From: Streptomyces sp. DH41
GTDB lineage: Bacteria; Actinomycetota; Actinomycetes; Streptomycetales; Streptomycetaceae
DNA length: 64,000 bases
Assembly (NCBI RefSeq): GCF_029813785.1
Contig: NZ_JARVKY010000025.1
Span: 56,573-120,572 of the forward strand
Direction of reading: 5' to 3'
Positions 44,097 to 52,209 of the stretch are shown here, one piece after another (within the stretch, counting starts at the first letter, position 1; each line of letters opens with the position of its first letter). The position numbers and the translations under genes were made by a program. Under the pieces are notes generated by a model. It searched no databases, was not told the origin of the DNA, and was given only the letters and a program-made list of their open reading frames with translations.

Positions 44097-44272
44097 CATT
44101 CTCCTCCGTTGGCGGCCCAGGTCATGAAGTCGCCGACGGCCGCGGCCGCGTCGGAGATGCCCTGGAAACCTATCTGGACGTAGTCGGCGGCCTTGGCCGG
44201 ATCCGTGATGATCACGTACAGAATGAAGACCACGAGCACGTAGACGGCGATCTTCTTCGCGTTCACCGCCAC
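44096..44272 (-). CDS. small membrane protein coupled to the Dabb gene
   Basis: A 58-residue protein: NAKKIAVYVLVVFILYVIIT is one transmembrane helix, followed by an amphipathic ADYVQIGFQGISDAAAAVGD tail. GGGAGG precedes the GTG at 5 bases. It overlaps the Dabb start and therefore forms an operon with it. Conserved-looking but of unknown function. Confidence 0.72.
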   Translation of the reverse strand: MAVNAKKIAVYVLVVFILYVIITDPAKAADYVQIGFQGISDAAAAVGDFMTWAANGGE

Positions 44273-44419
44273 CGCGGCCTCCCCTGGGACTGTCCCTCGG
44301 ACTTCTGTGCTACCGGCGGTGAGTGTAACTGTCCGGTCCCGTGAGCGATCAATGCCGGAAGCGATCAATGCCGGGCCCGGCGAGGCCGCGCGGGGCCCGG
44401 ACCCGGCCCGGAACAGCAC

Positions 44420-44450
44420 GAAGGGCCCAGTCCGCCGGACTGGGCCCTTC
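44420..44450 (-). terminator. terminator after tRNA-Ser(CGA)
   Basis: A perfect 14-bp stem GAAGGGCCCAGTCC/GGACTGGGCCCTTC with a 3-nt loop, just downstream of the leftward tRNA. Confidence 0.93.
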
Positions 44451-44455
44451 ATCGG

Positions 44456-44540
44456 CGGTAGCGGTGGGATTTGAACCCACGGTGACTTGCGCCACACTCG
44501 CTTTCGAGGCGAGCTCCTTCGGCCGCTCGGACACGCTACC
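44456..44540 (-). tRNA. tRNA-Ser(CGA)
   Basis: An 85-nt type II tRNA on the minus strand: acceptor GGTAGCG/CGCTACC, anticodon CGA in a CTCGAAA loop, long variable arm, T-arm GTTCAAATC, no encoded CCA. Confidence 0.97.
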
Positions 44541-44607
44541 GAGACAGACCTTACAACAGAGTGCGGCATGGTTTGAAATCGGTTCCGGGTGCCTTGGCGG
44601 GTGACCG

Positions 44608-45039
44608 TCAGCGGTCGCGGAAGAAGTCCGTGAGCAGCCGGGCGCAGTCCTCCGCGAGTACGCCCTCGATCACCTCGGGACGGTGGTTGAGGCGCCGGTC
44701 GCGTACGACGTCCCACAAGGAGCCGGCCGCGCCCGCCTTGTCGTCGCGGGCGCCGTAGACGACGCGGTCCACCCGGGACTGCACGAGCGCGCCCGCGCAC
44801 ATCGTGCACGGCTCCAGGGTGACGACGAGCGTGCAGCCGGCCAGCCGCCACTCGCCGAGCTCGGCGGCGGCCCGCCGGACCGCGAGGACCTCGGCGTGGG
44901 CCGTGGGGTCGCCGGTGGCCTCACGTTCGTTGTGCCCGGCCGCCAGCACGGTCCGGCCGTCCGGGGCCAGCACGACGGCGCCGACGGGGACGTCTCCGCC
45001 CCGTGCGGCCCGCCCGGCCTCGATCAGGGCGAGCCGCAT
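44608..45039 (-). CDS. tadA: tRNA-specific adenosine deaminase TadA
   Basis: A 143-residue zinc deaminase that converts A34 to inosine in tRNA-Arg(ACG), itself encoded in this window at 19560-19632. HAE (His48, Glu50) and PCTMC (Cys78, Cys81) form the zinc site, and DVPVGAVV lies near residue 16. The ATG at 45039 lacks a ribosome site, and the frame extends upstream without a standard start, so the true start may be a rare codon near the preceding gene's stop. It follows its usual partner gene. Confidence 0.92.
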   Translation of the reverse strand: MRLALIEAGRAARGGDVPVGAVVLAPDGRTVLAAGHNEREATGDPTAHAEVLAVRRAAAELGEWRLAGCTLVVTLEPCTMCAGALVQSRVDRVVYGARDDKAGAAGSLWDVVRDRRLNHRPEVIEGVLAEDCARLLTDFFRDR

Positions 45040-45146
45040 CGCGGCCCGCCACGGATCGCGTACTGGGTCGCGTACCGGGTCGGGCGGTACGGAGCGGTCC
45101 GGTGCTTCTTCCTCCCGGCCCCCTCCGGTCGGCTCGGTCGACGCGG

Positions 45147-45707
45147 TCAGCGGACGGTCTCCAGGACATCGGAGACGCCCAGGGCCTCGGCGATCTCGCC
45201 GACCGCGTCCCCGGACATCGCGCGCAACTCCTTCTCGCTCACGCCGAGGTCGTCGAGGACCTCGGCGTCACCGACCGGCCCGTGCGGCACGGCCTCACCC
45301 GTACCGGCGGCCGCGGCATCGCCGTCCCCGGCGTCCCTGCCGTCCTCGCCGTCCTCGTCGTCGGACTCTCCGTCCTCCGTACCGTCGAGGTCGAGGGCGT
45401 CGAGGTCGTCGCCGCCGTCACCGGGGTCCCGGCCGAGCAGCTCGTCGGTGAGCAGGATCTCGCCGTAGCTGCTGCGGGCGGCCGCGGCGGCGTCCGAGAC
45501 GTAGATACGGGGGTCCTCCTCGCCGTCCACCCGGACGACTCCGAACCACGCGTCCTCCTGCTCGATCAGCACGAGCACCGTGTCCTCGTCGGGAGAGGCC
45601 TCCCGGGCGAGGTCGGCCAGATCCGACAGGGTCTCCACATCGTCGAGCTCTGTATCGCTCGCTTCCCACCCGTCTTCGGTGCGCGCGAGCAGTGCGGCGA
45701 AGTACAC
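45147..45707 (-). CDS. tRNA adenosine deaminase-associated protein (TIGR03941-like)
   Basis: A 186-residue acidic protein: VYFAALLARTEDGWEASDTE, then TVLVLIEQEDAWFGVVRVDGEEDPRIYVSDA and a long Asp/Glu/Gly-rich segment, ending in a helical DLGVSEKELRAMSGDAVGEIAEALGV motif. Actinobacterial genes of this kind sit next to tadA, but no function is established. The GTG at 45707 has GGGAG at 7 bases; an ATG at 45728 has none. Confidence 0.85.
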   Translation of the reverse strand: MYFAALLARTEDGWEASDTELDDVETLSDLADLAREASPDEDTVLVLIEQEDAWFGVVRVDGEEDPRIYVSDAAAAARSSYGEILLTDELLGRDPGDGGDDLDALDLDGTEDGESDDEDGEDGRDAGDGDAAAAGTGEAVPHGPVGDAEVLDDLGVSEKELRAMSGDAVGEIAEALGVSDVLETVR

Positions 45708-45898
45708 CGTGACTCTCCCACTGGTCATAGGCGTGCCGGTTGGGGTTCCCCCCGGCGGAGGCTGCGGGCGGGGGAGCGGTGCTCCGAGCCCACCCACTCG
45801 GAATCGTGGCAGAAACAAGGCCCTCAGGGGACGTCTTCGACGCCCTGTGTCCGGCAGTTTTGACCGGAACCCGGGACTCGTCGCCGCCACGTGCGGAT

Positions 45899-45937
45899 CG
45901 TACGCGGATTTCGCGGAATCTCGCGGTGCCGCGTACG
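45899..45937. promoter_or_regulatory. CGTACGCGG/CCGCGTACG dyad
   Basis: Perfect 9-bp arms 21 bases apart with an internal CGCGG repeat, in the about 300-bp gap between the deaminase-associated gene and the Arg-rich small protein. Possible operator or hairpin; no regulator is assigned and nothing else is evident in the gap. Confidence 0.45.
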
Positions 45938-46003
45938 TCCGTCCGTCGTAACGTCGGCGCGGCGCGTGATCTTCCCCGGCGGGTCAGGGACATACCGAGG
46001 CGA

Positions 46004-46300
46004 CTACCAGCGGAAGGTGCGCATACGCATCGCGTGGCGAAGCCGGGCGACCTTGGCGCGGCGCGGCTGGACGCGGTCCCGCAGCGCGCGGGCCTCCGCG
46101 AGGTCGCGCAGGAACTGGGCCCGGCGCCTGCGGCGCTCGGCGTCCCTCTCCTGTTCCGTACCCCGCTCGGTACTCAGGTTCGTGTTCCGGTCCGTGCTGC
46201 TTCGCTCGGTACTCCGGTCCGTGCTGCTTCGCTCCGTGTCGCGCCCTGTCCCCGGCTCCTTGCCTGGAGACGGCGTGTCGTGGAAGTCCCGGTCAGGCAC
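46004..46300 (-). CDS. small Arg-rich hypothetical protein
   Basis: A 98-residue, highly charged protein: PDRDFHDTPSPGKEP, repeats of STERSSTDR encoded by a tandem duplication, then a basic helix RRRRRAQFLRDLAEARALRDRV ending MRMRTFRW. The ribosome site is weak. It is divergent from upp. The basic C-terminus could bind nucleic acid, but there is no recognised domain; I cannot assign a role. Confidence 0.5.
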   Translation of the reverse strand: MPDRDFHDTPSPGKEPGTGRDTERSSTDRSTERSSTDRNTNLSTERGTEQERDAERRRRRAQFLRDLAEARALRDRVQPRRAKVARLRHAMRMRTFRW

Positions 46301-46438
46301 AGTCTCACCACCCAGCGTCCGTCCCTCCCACCTTCCCCCGGTCGGGCGGTTTGACGCGGGCGAACGAGTGGAGCCGCGATCAGGGGCTTGCCCGCGGCGG
46401 GGACGCCGGCCCCGCGAGGCCCGGTTACTGTGGGGGAC

Positions 46439-47074
46439 ATGCGTCTCCACGTCGTCGACCACCCCCTGGTCGCCCACAAGCTCACCACGCTGCGCGACCA
46501 GCGCACCGACTCCGCGACCTTCCGACGTCTCGCCGACGAGCTGGTCACCCTGCTCGCCTACGAGGCCACGCGCGACGTGCGCACCGAACAGGTCGACATC
46601 CACACGCCGGTCTGCCAGACCACCGGCGTCAAGCTGTCCCACCCGCGCCCGCTGGTGGTGCCGATCCTGCGGGCCGGTCTCGGCATGCTCGACGGCATGG
46701 TCCGGCTGCTGCCGACCGCCGAGGTGGGCTTCCTCGGCATGATCCGCAACGAGGAGACGCTGCAGGCCTCCACGTACACCACCCGTATGCCGGAGGACCT
46801 CTCCGGACGTCAGGTGTACGTCCTGGACCCGATGCTGGCCACCGGCGGGACCCTGGTCGCGGCGATCCAGGAGCTGATCAAGCGCGGCGCCGACGACGTG
46901 ACGGCCGTGGTGCTGCTGGCCGCCCCCGAGGGCGTGGAAATCATGGAGCGCGAACTGGCCGGCACCCCGGTGACGGTCGTGACGGCCTCGGTCGACGAGC
47001 GACTCAACGAGCAGGGCTACATCGTGCCGGGCCTCGGCGACGCGGGCGACCGGATGTACGGAGCGGCCGAGTAG
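46439..47074 (+). CDS. upp: uracil phosphoribosyltransferase
   Basis: A 211-residue enzyme converting uracil and PRPP to UMP in pyrimidine salvage. HVVDHPLVAHKLTTLRD, VVPILRAGLGMLDG, the PRPP-binding loop YVLDPMLATGGT and the C-terminal uracil-binding YIVPGLGDAGDR are all intact. The ATG at 46439 follows GGGGG closely; a longer frame from 46388 is not needed. Confidence 0.96.
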   Translation: MRLHVVDHPLVAHKLTTLRDQRTDSATFRRLADELVTLLAYEATRDVRTEQVDIHTPVCQTTGVKLSHPRPLVVPILRAGLGMLDGMVRLLPTAEVGFLGMIRNEETLQASTYTTRMPEDLSGRQVYVLDPMLATGGTLVAAIQELIKRGADDVTAVVLLAAPEGVEIMERELAGTPVTVVTASVDERLNEQGYIVPGLGDAGDRMYGAAE

Positions 47075-47079
47075 CACGG

Positions 47080-47205
47080 CCCGGGCCCCGGCCCGAGCCC
47101 GATCCGGGCCCTGATCCCCGATCCGGGCCCTGATCCCCGGTCCGGGCCCTGATCCCCGGTCCGGGCCCTGATCCGAGCCCGATCCGGGCCCCGGCCCGGG
47201 TCTTC
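47080..47205. repeat. 19-bp tandem repeats with flanking GGCCCGGG dyads
   Basis: Three copies of CTGATCCCCGGTCCGGGCC flanked by CCCGAGCCCGATCCGGGCC on both sides, between the convergent upp and LytR_C genes. The many GGCC/CCGG dyads could act together as a terminator. Confidence 0.8.
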
Positions 47206-47244
47206 CGGCCCGGCCGGGTCGTTACTCCATGCGAATACGGCTGC

Positions 47245-47886
47245 TCAGCAGCTCTTCTTCTCCGCGGCGGACGTCGACCGCGGCGCGGCCAGCTTGGTCA
47301 GCGCCGCGTCGGCGTCCGCCTGCGTCGCCAGGCCCTTGAAGCCCTTGCCGATGATCAGGTCGACGGCGGCGCCCTTGCGGGCGGCGTCGGTACGGCGTTC
47401 GGCGGCGGGGAGCTGGGTGCCGAGCACGGGCAGCGAGGTCTTCAGGGACGCGGCGGGGCCGAGCAGGACGCCCGTGCCGTCGACCTTCTTGTCGTACTCC
47501 TTGGGCGCGTTGCTCACGTCGCCGACGCGGAAGCCGCGCTTCTTCAGCTCGTCGGCGGTCTTCTGGGCGAGACCACCGACGGTCGTCGCGTTGAGCACGT
47601 TGACGGTGACCTGGGCCGGCTTCGGCACGGCCACCGCGGCGGGCGAGGCGCTCGCCTTCGCGGGGGTGACCGGGCAGTCCGCGGCCCCGGCCGCCGAGGC
47701 CGTCTCGCCGCCGGTGAAGACGTCGATGAGCTGCAGTGTGCCCCAGCCGAGCATCCCGAGCACGGTGACGCAGGAGACGGCGGCGAACGCGAGTCGGCCG
47801 CGGCGTCGGGCCGGTCGCATCCGCGGGTACTTGTCCCCCGTGATCTTGTACTGGCCGCCCATGCCAGGGGGAGTGAGCATGCTCAT
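47245..47886 (-). CDS. membrane-anchored LytR C-terminal-domain protein
   Basis: A 213-residue protein. A cytoplasmic N-terminus (about 1-33) with a basic stretch RPARRRGR is followed by a transmembrane segment (about 32-55) and a LytR_C domain beginning VTVNVLNATTVGGLAQKTADELKKRGF. The LCP phosphotransferase domain is absent; stand-alone LytR_C proteins are common in actinobacteria and probably assist wall-polymer attachment. The C-terminus ends in KKSC. Two nearby ATG codons (47886, 47880) and no clear ribosome site. Confidence 0.87.
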   Translation of the reverse strand: MSMLTPPGMGGQYKITGDKYPRMRPARRRGRLAFAAVSCVTVLGMLGWGTLQLIDVFTGGETASAAGAADCPVTPAKASASPAAVAVPKPAQVTVNVLNATTVGGLAQKTADELKKRGFRVGDVSNAPKEYDKKVDGTGVLLGPAASLKTSLPVLGTQLPAAERRTDAARKGAAVDLIIGKGFKGLATQADADAALTKLAAPRSTSAAEKKSC

Positions 47887-48065
47887 GGTCGCAGCGTAGT
47901 GCGCTGGGACGGTGATGCCTATTAGATGATCAGTCGACGTTCCGAGGTTCGGTGCAATGCAACCCGAAAGGGTCAAGCCGGAGCGTCCGAGGGGCGTCGC
48001 GGGGCCGCTGCGGGGCGCCGCCGGGGGTGCCGTGTGGGCCGCCGCGGGAGGTGGGACCGTTTCGG

Positions 48066-48362
48066 TCAGTCGAGTTCGAGGACCCGCGCGTGCAGCACCT
48101 GACGCTGCTGGAGCGCCGCCCGCACCGCGCGGTGCAGGCCGTCCTCCAGGTACAGGTCGCCCTGCCACTTCACGACGTGCGCGAAGAGGTCGCCATAGAA
48201 GGTGGAGTCCTCGGCGAGGAGCGTCTCCAGGTCGAGCTGGCCCTTGGTCGTCACCAGCTGATCGAGGCGGACCGGGCGCGGCGCGACGTCCGCCCACTGC
48301 CGGGTGCTCTCCCGGCCGTGGTCGGGGTACGGCCGGCCGTTTCCGATGCGCTTGAAGATCAC
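48066..48362 (-). CDS. conserved actinobacterial small protein (sometimes labelled VapB-like)
   Basis: A 98-residue protein: MIFKRIGNGRPYPDHGRES, RPVRLDQLVTTKGQLDLETLL, FAHVVKWQGDLYLEDGLHRAVRAALQ. The segment before and including DGLHRA resembles the core of ParB/sulfiredoxin-fold proteins. Similar proteins are sometimes called VapB antitoxins, but no toxin is adjacent. Function unknown. Confidence 0.8.
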   Translation of the reverse strand: MIFKRIGNGRPYPDHGRESTRQWADVAPRPVRLDQLVTTKGQLDLETLLAEDSTFYGDLFAHVVKWQGDLYLEDGLHRAVRAALQQRQVLHARVLELD

Positions 48363-48551
48363 ACGGAAAGCCTACCGGCCCGGAGGTTGCGGGCGCAGCC
48401 ATGGCGCCGGAGTGAGGTACTGGAAAAGGCGCCGTAAACGGGGGCAAACAGGGCCGGGGGAGCAGGCGGGCCCGCCGTAAGGCGTAGCGGATGGGCGGCG
48501 GCCGCCCTGGGCCCGTCGCTCCGGCGCGACCCGGGCCCCGTCTTTCGCGCC

Positions 48552-48719
48552 GGCCACGTGCCCGCTACGCGCTGACGAAGTCGTCGCCTACGCGCCCGTC
48601 ACGCGCTGACGAAGCCGTCGGCCACGTGCCCGCTACGCGCTGACGAAGTCGTCGCCTACGCGCCCGCTACGCGCTGACGAAGGCCGTCGGCCACGTGCCC
48701 GCTACGCGCCGGCGGCCTT
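48552..48719. repeat. five alternating 34-bp tandem repeats
   Basis: Units start at 48552, 48586, 48620, 48654 and 48689. They alternate between GGCCACGTGCCCGCTACGCG and GCCTACGCGCCCGYYACGCG forms, each continuing CTGACGAAG. The last unit runs into the stop codon of the HhH-GPD gene. Positions 48363-48551 hold nothing recognised. Confidence 0.93.
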
Positions 48720-49295
48720 CGCGGCCTTCGCCGCCGCCTTCATCTCCTGTTTGTGGGCGCGGACCTTGGTCAGGGACTCCGGCCCGGTGATGTCGGCGAC
48801 GGAGCGGAAGGACTTCGGTTCGCCGTAGGCGCCGGCGGCCTCGCGCCAGCCCTCCGGGCGGACGTCGAGCTGTTTGCCGAGCAGGGCGAGGAAGATCTGG
48901 GCCTTCTGCTTGCCGAAGCCCGGCAGTTCCTGGAGCCGCTTCAGCAGCTCCTTGCCGGTGCCGACGCCCCGCCAGACGGCCTCGGCGTCACCGTCGTAGG
49001 TCTCGACGAGGTACCGGCACAGCTGCTGGACGCGACCGGCCATCGAGCCGGGGTAGCGGTGCACGGCCGGCTTGTCGGAGAGCAGGGCGGCGAACGCCTC
49101 GGGGTCGTAGGCGGCGATGTCGTGCGCGTCCAGGTCCTCCGCGCCCATGCGCCGGGCGATGGTCGACGGGCCCTTGAACGCCCACTCCATGGGGACTTGC
49201 TGGTCCAGCAGCATGCCGACCAGCGCGGCGAGCGGGCTGCGGCCGAGGAGCTCGTCGGCCTCGGGGTCCTGGGCGAGGTGAAGTGTGACGTCCAT
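48702..49295 (-). CDS. HhH-GPD family base-excision-repair-like protein
   Basis: A 197-residue protein with the TIGR03252-like HhH-GPD layout: DELLGRSPLAALVGMLLDQQVPMEWAFKG and the helix-hairpin-helix LQELPGFGKQKAQIFLALLGKQL. The glycosylase catalytic Lys of the endonuclease III group and an iron-sulfur cysteine cluster are absent, so the activity is uncertain. The Lys/Ala-rich C-terminus ends inside the 34-bp repeat array. A role in DNA repair is inferred from the fold. Confidence 0.85.
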   Translation of the reverse strand: MDVTLHLAQDPEADELLGRSPLAALVGMLLDQQVPMEWAFKGPSTIARRMGAEDLDAHDIAAYDPEAFAALLSDKPAVHRYPGSMAGRVQQLCRYLVETYDGDAEAVWRGVGTGKELLKRLQELPGFGKQKAQIFLALLGKQLDVRPEGWREAAGAYGEPKSFRSVADITGPESLTKVRAHKQEMKAAAKAAKAAGA

Positions 49296-49319
49296 GCCCC
49301 GATGATCGCGCGTGCGGGC

Positions 49320-50051
49320 TCAGGTCGCGCGCCAGTACCCCAGCGCGCTCACCCGCTGCTTGTGCAGACCCAGCTCCTTGCGGGCGTACGAGCCCAGCGC
49401 CCGGGTCGTCGTCGTGTCGCAGGCGATCCAGACGTACGGTTCCGGGGTGGACCGCAGCAGCTCCGGCAGGTCCTGCTTCACTCGCGCGACCAGGTGGGCG
49501 CCCGCGTCCTGGCGCGGGACCGTGCGGACCTCGTGGCGGGCGGGGTCGGTGCGGAAGGGCAGGCCGTCGGTGCCGGTGCCGCCGTCCTCGAACCAGATCG
49601 TGGCGGGGACCGGGCCCAGCGCGTCGAGGAGGGAGTTGAGAGCGGGGAGGGAGGCCGGGTCGGCGACCGCGAAGACGCGGGAGGGAGTGGGCTCGGGGAC
49701 CTCGAAACCGGTCCCCTGGACCGTCGCCTCGACGGTGTCGCCCGGCTTCGCCGCCCGCGCCCAGTCGCTCGCGCACCCCTCGTGCAGGGCGAACTCCAGG
49801 CCGAAGGTGCCGGTCGCCGGGTCCGGGTCGACCAGCGTGTACGCCCGCTGGTGCGGCTTGCCCGCGTTGTCGAACCACAGCCGCACCCACATCGTGGGGT
49901 GGACGCCGGTAGCGGCCAGCATGCCGCCGTCGCTCAGGCGCAGCCGCCGGAAGTCCGGGGTCACGTCCTCGGCATCCGTCACGGTGAACTCGAAGTCCTT
50001 GCCCCGCATCAGCTTGAGGACCGCGCCCTCCCAACCCCGCCCCTGCCCCAT
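49320..50051 (-). CDS. siderophore-interacting protein (ViuB-like flavin/ferric reductase)
   Basis: A 243-residue SIP-family protein that reduces ferric siderophores to release iron. The FAD-binding domain contains RAYTLVDPDPATGTFGLEFALHEG and CASDWARAAKPGDTV; the NAD(P)-like domain contains FAVADPASLPALNSLL, IWFEDGG and YVWIACDTTTTRALGSYAR. ATG 50051 follows AAGGGTG at 8 bases. It is divergent from the acylase operon across an iron box, so both sides should be induced in iron starvation. Confidence 0.92.
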   Translation of the reverse strand: MGQGRGWEGAVLKLMRGKDFEFTVTDAEDVTPDFRRLRLSDGGMLAATGVHPTMWVRLWFDNAGKPHQRAYTLVDPDPATGTFGLEFALHEGCASDWARAAKPGDTVEATVQGTGFEVPEPTPSRVFAVADPASLPALNSLLDALGPVPATIWFEDGGTGTDGLPFRTDPARHEVRTVPRQDAGAHLVARVKQDLPELLRSTPEPYVWIACDTTTTRALGSYARKELGLHKQRVSALGYWRAT

Positions 50052-50094
50052 CGTTTCTTCACCCTTCACGTACTATTCGGCCACGACGATTGAC

Positions 50095-50113
50095 TTAGGT
50101 GAGCCTAACCTAA
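50095..50113. promoter_or_regulatory. IdeR/DmdR-type iron box
   Basis: TTAGGTGAGCCTAACCTAA is a 19-bp near-perfect palindrome matching the actinobacterial iron box TTAGGTTAGGCTAACCTAA read on the opposite strand, with a change in one half. It sits between the divergent siderophore-interacting-protein and acylase starts and should repress both when iron is sufficient. Confidence 0.92.
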
Positions 50114-50133
50114 AGGAAAGTGGGGGCACAGGG

Positions 50134-52209
50134 GTGAGCGCCGAGACATACCGCGACGCCTGGGGGATCCCGCACCTGCGCGCGGACAACGCGGTCGAAC
50201 TCGCCCGCGCCCAGGGGCGGGTGACCGCCCGTGACCGGGCCTGGCAGCTGGAGGTCGAGCGGCACCGCGCGCAGGGCACCTCCGCGTCCTTCCTCGGGTC
50301 CGAGGCCCTGTCCTGGGACCGGCTCGCCCGGCGGGCACGGCTCGCGGACACCGCCCGCCGCTGCTTCGCCGCCCTGGAGGAGAGGGAACCGGAGACGGCC
50401 ACCTGGGTGCGGGCGTACGTCGACGGCGTCAACGAGGGGCTGACCGAAACCGGTCCGTCCGCCCCCGAGTTCTCGCGCACCGGCCTCGTTCCCGGCCGCT
50501 GGGAGCCCTGGTCCCCGCTCGCCGTCTGGCTCGCCACGCACATCCTCTTCGCGGGCTTCCCCGCCAAGCTCTGGCGCGAGCACATCACCGCGCACCTCGG
50601 CCCGGACGCCGTCGCCCTCTTCGCCGCCGACGGACCCGGCACCGCCGGCAGCAACGGCTGGCTGGTGAGCGGCGAACGGACCGTGACCGGGCACGCCGTC
50701 ATCGCCGGCGATCCGCACCGCTTCATCGAGGACCCCGGCGTCTACCAGCAGATCCACCTGTCCTGCCCGGAGTTCGACGTCGTCGGCCTCGCCGTGCCCG
50801 GCGTCCCCGGCATCGCCCACTTCGGTCACACCGGCACCGTCGCCTGGGCCATCACCAATGCCATGGCCGACTACCAGGACCTGTACCGCGAGCGACTGCG
50901 CCGCACCGGCGCCGGCGTCGAGGCGCTCGGCCCCGACGGCACCTGGCACCGCGCCGCCCGGCACACGGAGACGATCCGGGTCGCGGGGGAGGACGACATG
51001 GAGGTCGAGGTCATCGAGACCGACCGGGGCCCGGTCATCGCCGGCGGACCCGAGGGCCTCGACGACGGCACCCCCACCGCCCTCAGCCTGCGCTACCCGC
51101 CCCGTGTCACCGCCGACCTCGGCTTCGGCGCCCTGCTGCCGCTGCTGCGGGCCCGCCGGGTCGCCGACGTGGACCGCGCCCTGGACGCGTGGGCCGAGCC
51201 GGTCAACGTCGTCCAGGCCGCCGACACCGAGGGCGGGCTGCTGCACCGGGTCGCGGGGCGGGTGCCGTCGCGGTCCGCCGCCAACGGCCTGCGCCCGGTG
51301 CCGGCCTGGGAACCCGGCCACGAGTGGGAGGGCTGGCACACCCCGCCCCGCGCCGGGCTCACCGACGGTGTCGCCGTGATGGCCAACCAGCGCGGCCCGG
51401 CCACCCCGCTGGGCGTCGAGTTCGCCCCACCGCACCGCGCCGACCGCATCGCCGCCCTGCTCGCCGGGAAGGAACGCTGGTCGGCCGCCGACATGCCCGC
51501 GATCCACACCGACACCCACCTCGCCTCGGCAGCCGCCCTGCTCGACCACCTGACAGCCCTGGACGACCTGACCCCCGAGGCCGCCGCCCTGCGCGACCGC
51601 CTCCTGGCCTGGGACCGGCGCATGGACGCCGACAGCACCGACGCGGCGGTGTACGCGGCCGTGCGCGGAGCGGTCGTACGGCGGCTGGCCGCGCACCCGG
51701 TCCTCGCCGCGGCGTCCGTCCCACCCGCGTACCCCGAGGTGCTGCTGCCGTGGCTCGCGCTCGTGCCACGCGTCGGCTACGCCCTCGAACACCTGCTGCG
51801 CGCACCGGACCTGTACGGCATCGACCGCGCCGGGGCCGTCCGCGCGGCGCTGGAGGAGGTGGCCGTGAGTCCGCCCGCCGGCACCTGGGGCGACACCCAC
51901 CGCCTCGCCCCCTGGCGGGCGCTGCCGGACACCACCCCCGGGGAGGAACCCGGTCTGTCCGGCGACCACGACTGCGTGCTGTGCACCTCCGCCGTACCCG
52001 GCCTCACCGACCGCGCCGCGCGCGGCCCGGCCGCACGGTACGTCTGGGACCTGGCCGACCGGCGGGACAGCCGCTGGGTGGTACCCCTCGGCGCGTCCGG
52101 CGTCCCCGGCGCCCCCCACCACCGCGACCAGCGACAGCTGTGGCTCGACGGAGAACTGGCCCCGGTGGTCACCGACTTCGCCCGCCTCACGAAGGAAACC
52201 GATGTCTGA
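50134..52209 (+). CDS. penicillin-acylase-family Ntn-hydrolase under iron control
   Basis: A 691-residue Ntn-hydrolase precursor. The autoprocessing site is GSNGW, making Ser173 the N-terminal nucleophile of the beta chain, followed by VIAGDPH and, later, AITNAMADYQDLY. There is no signal peptide, unlike secreted penicillin or lactone acylases, so it is probably cytoplasmic. The iron box and the neighbouring acyltransferase suggest that it hydrolyses an amide or hydroxamate bond of a siderophore rather than a beta-lactam; the family precedent is PvdQ in pyoverdine maturation. The GTG at 50134 is the first start fitting the family's N-terminus; the ribosome site is weak. It overlaps the next gene by 8 bases. 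Confidence 0.9.
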   Translation: MSAETYRDAWGIPHLRADNAVELARAQGRVTARDRAWQLEVERHRAQGTSASFLGSEALSWDRLARRARLADTARRCFAALEEREPETATWVRAYVDGVNEGLTETGPSAPEFSRTGLVPGRWEPWSPLAVWLATHILFAGFPAKLWREHITAHLGPDAVALFAADGPGTAGSNGWLVSGERTVTGHAVIAGDPHRFIEDPGVYQQIHLSCPEFDVVGLAVPGVPGIAHFGHTGTVAWAITNAMADYQDLYRERLRRTGAGVEALGPDGTWHRAARHTETIRVAGEDDMEVEVIETDRGPVIAGGPEGLDDGTPTALSLRYPPRVTADLGFGALLPLLRARRVADVDRALDAWAEPVNVVQAADTEGGLLHRVAGRVPSRSAANGLRPVPAWEPGHEWEGWHTPPRAGLTDGVAVMANQRGPATPLGVEFAPPHRADRIAALLAGKERWSAADMPAIHTDTHLASAAALLDHLTALDDLTPEAAALRDRLLAWDRRMDADSTDAAVYAAVRGAVVRRLAAHPVLAAASVPPAYPEVLLPWLALVPRVGYALEHLLRAPDLYGIDRAGAVRAALEEVAVSPPAGTWGDTHRLAPWRALPDTTPGEEPGLSGDHDCVLCTSAVPGLTDRAARGPAARYVWDLADRRDSRWVVPLGASGVPGAPHHRDQRQLWLDGELAPVVTDFARLTKETDV

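Noticed and set aside
46004..47077. Leftward 357-residue frame antisense to upp
   Set aside because: Most of it is antisense to an intact upp; only the last 98 residues, from GTG 46300, lie outside and are called with moderate confidence.
48066..48362. VapB antitoxin assignment
   Set aside because: No VapC PIN-domain gene is adjacent, and the sequence lacks an evident DNA-binding motif, so only a conserved unknown protein is called.
50134..52209. Beta-lactam acylase or resistance role
   Set aside because: The iron box, the missing signal peptide and the coupled siderophore-type acyltransferase make a siderophore-related substrate more likely; family name alone is not evidence for penicillin.
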